Shown: piece by piece, positions 6,066 through 6,242 of the stretch
Numbering within the stretch: the first letter of the stretch is position 1
Layout of the letters: each line of letters begins with the position of its first letter
DNA from: Bacteroidales bacterium
GTDB taxonomy: Bacteria; Bacteroidota; Bacteroidia; Bacteroidales; UBA4181
Direction: 5' to 3'
Assembly (NCBI GenBank): GCA_031259205.1
Contig: JAIRLS010000356.1
Span: 1 to 6,242, forward strand
DNA length: 6,242 bases
Made by a program: the position numbers and the translations under genes
The notes under the pieces: model-generated
Told to the model about the DNA's origin: nothing
Databases searched by the model: none
Seen by the model: the letters and a program-made list of their open reading frames with translations, nothing else

Positions 6066-6242
6066 TCAGAGCCTCACGGCCAACAATTCTTCTCCGAGTT
6101 TATTTATTGCTTTCTGTATCCTTTCACTTTGTTTTTTTGATGCAAATGCCGACTTGCTTTTGTATTGTCGCATAAGTGATGGATTTATCCCGCTCAACTT
6201 TGCCAGTTTTGATACATTTATCCAATCGAAATAATCAAAAAA
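6066..6242 (-). CDS. HicB-like / helix-turn-helix antitoxin-type protein, C-terminal part only
   Basis: The frame is open from the window edge to TGA 6068-6066, giving 58 residues of a protein whose start lies beyond position 6242. The fragment begins FFDYFDWINVSKLAKLSGIN, continues with PSLMRQYKSK and then AFASKKQ, and ends in a helix finishing EELLAVRL. In many Bacteroidales HicB-like proteins of about 130-140 residues, the N-terminal HicB fold is followed by just such a tail: an 'FDxxNVSKxAxxxGINPSLxRQY.SG.A.AS.KQ' helix-turn-helix and a closing helix. It would bind DNA and may neutralise a HicA-type RNase toxin or act alone as a regulator. The toxin gene, if there is one, is not in the window; it would have to lie beyond the right edge. 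The usual Gly of the SG turn is Lys here (YKSKS). Confidence 0.78.
   Translation of the reverse strand, partial: FFDYFDWINVSKLAKLSGINPSLMRQYKSKSAFASKKQSERIQKAINKLGEELLAVRL

Noticed and set aside
6049..6234. Plus-strand open frame of 61 codons
   Set aside because: It is antisense to the HicB-like coding tail, which carries a recognisable helix-turn-helix pattern.

Overview
The window most likely comes from a member of the Bacteroidota, probably Bacteroidales. The signs are a DUF2490 outer-membrane-type protein, a remnant resembling the IS1-like transposases of that group, a HicB-like C-terminal tail of the form common in Bacteroides relatives, and genes without clear Shine-Dalgarno sites. All the main genes lie on the minus strand, so the window reads biologically from right to left.

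Right edge (about 6013-6242): the last 58 codons of a HicB-like / helix-turn-helix antitoxin-type gene, followed by a good intrinsic terminator. Next is about 310 bp of AT-rich DNA (5702-6012) in which I see no convincing gene.

Centre and left (203-5701): a compact array that looks like one operon. In order of transcription it holds: a 58-codon ORF with an LTxxQ-like motif (5701-5525, tentative); a large predicted surface lipoprotein with two carboxypeptidase-regulatory-like beta-sandwich domains and a Cthe_2159-type beta-helix (5508-2905); a small secreted protein with degenerate YD-like repeats (2836-2357); a VTC/TTM-fold polyphosphate-polymerase-type protein (2376-1585); a DUF4956 multi-pass membrane protein (1598-894); and a DUF2490 outer-membrane-type protein (931-203). 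The last four genes overlap by 20, 14 and 38 bp, which suggests translational coupling.

The VTC-type polymerase with DUF4956 and a Cthe_2159-type protein is a recurring but poorly characterised set. My reading is an envelope-spanning system. The VTC protein would sit at the inner face of the membrane, possibly making polyphosphate or another nucleotide-derived product. DUF4956 would be its membrane partner, DUF2490 an outer-membrane component, the YD-like protein a periplasmic or secreted factor, and the beta-helix lipoprotein a glycan- or polyanion-binding surface protein. The functional link is inference.

Left edge (1-163): two insertion-sequence remnants in opposite orientation, one IS1-like on the plus strand and one possibly IS5-like on the minus strand, meeting near position 85-95. 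They end only about 40 bp past the last gene of the operon.
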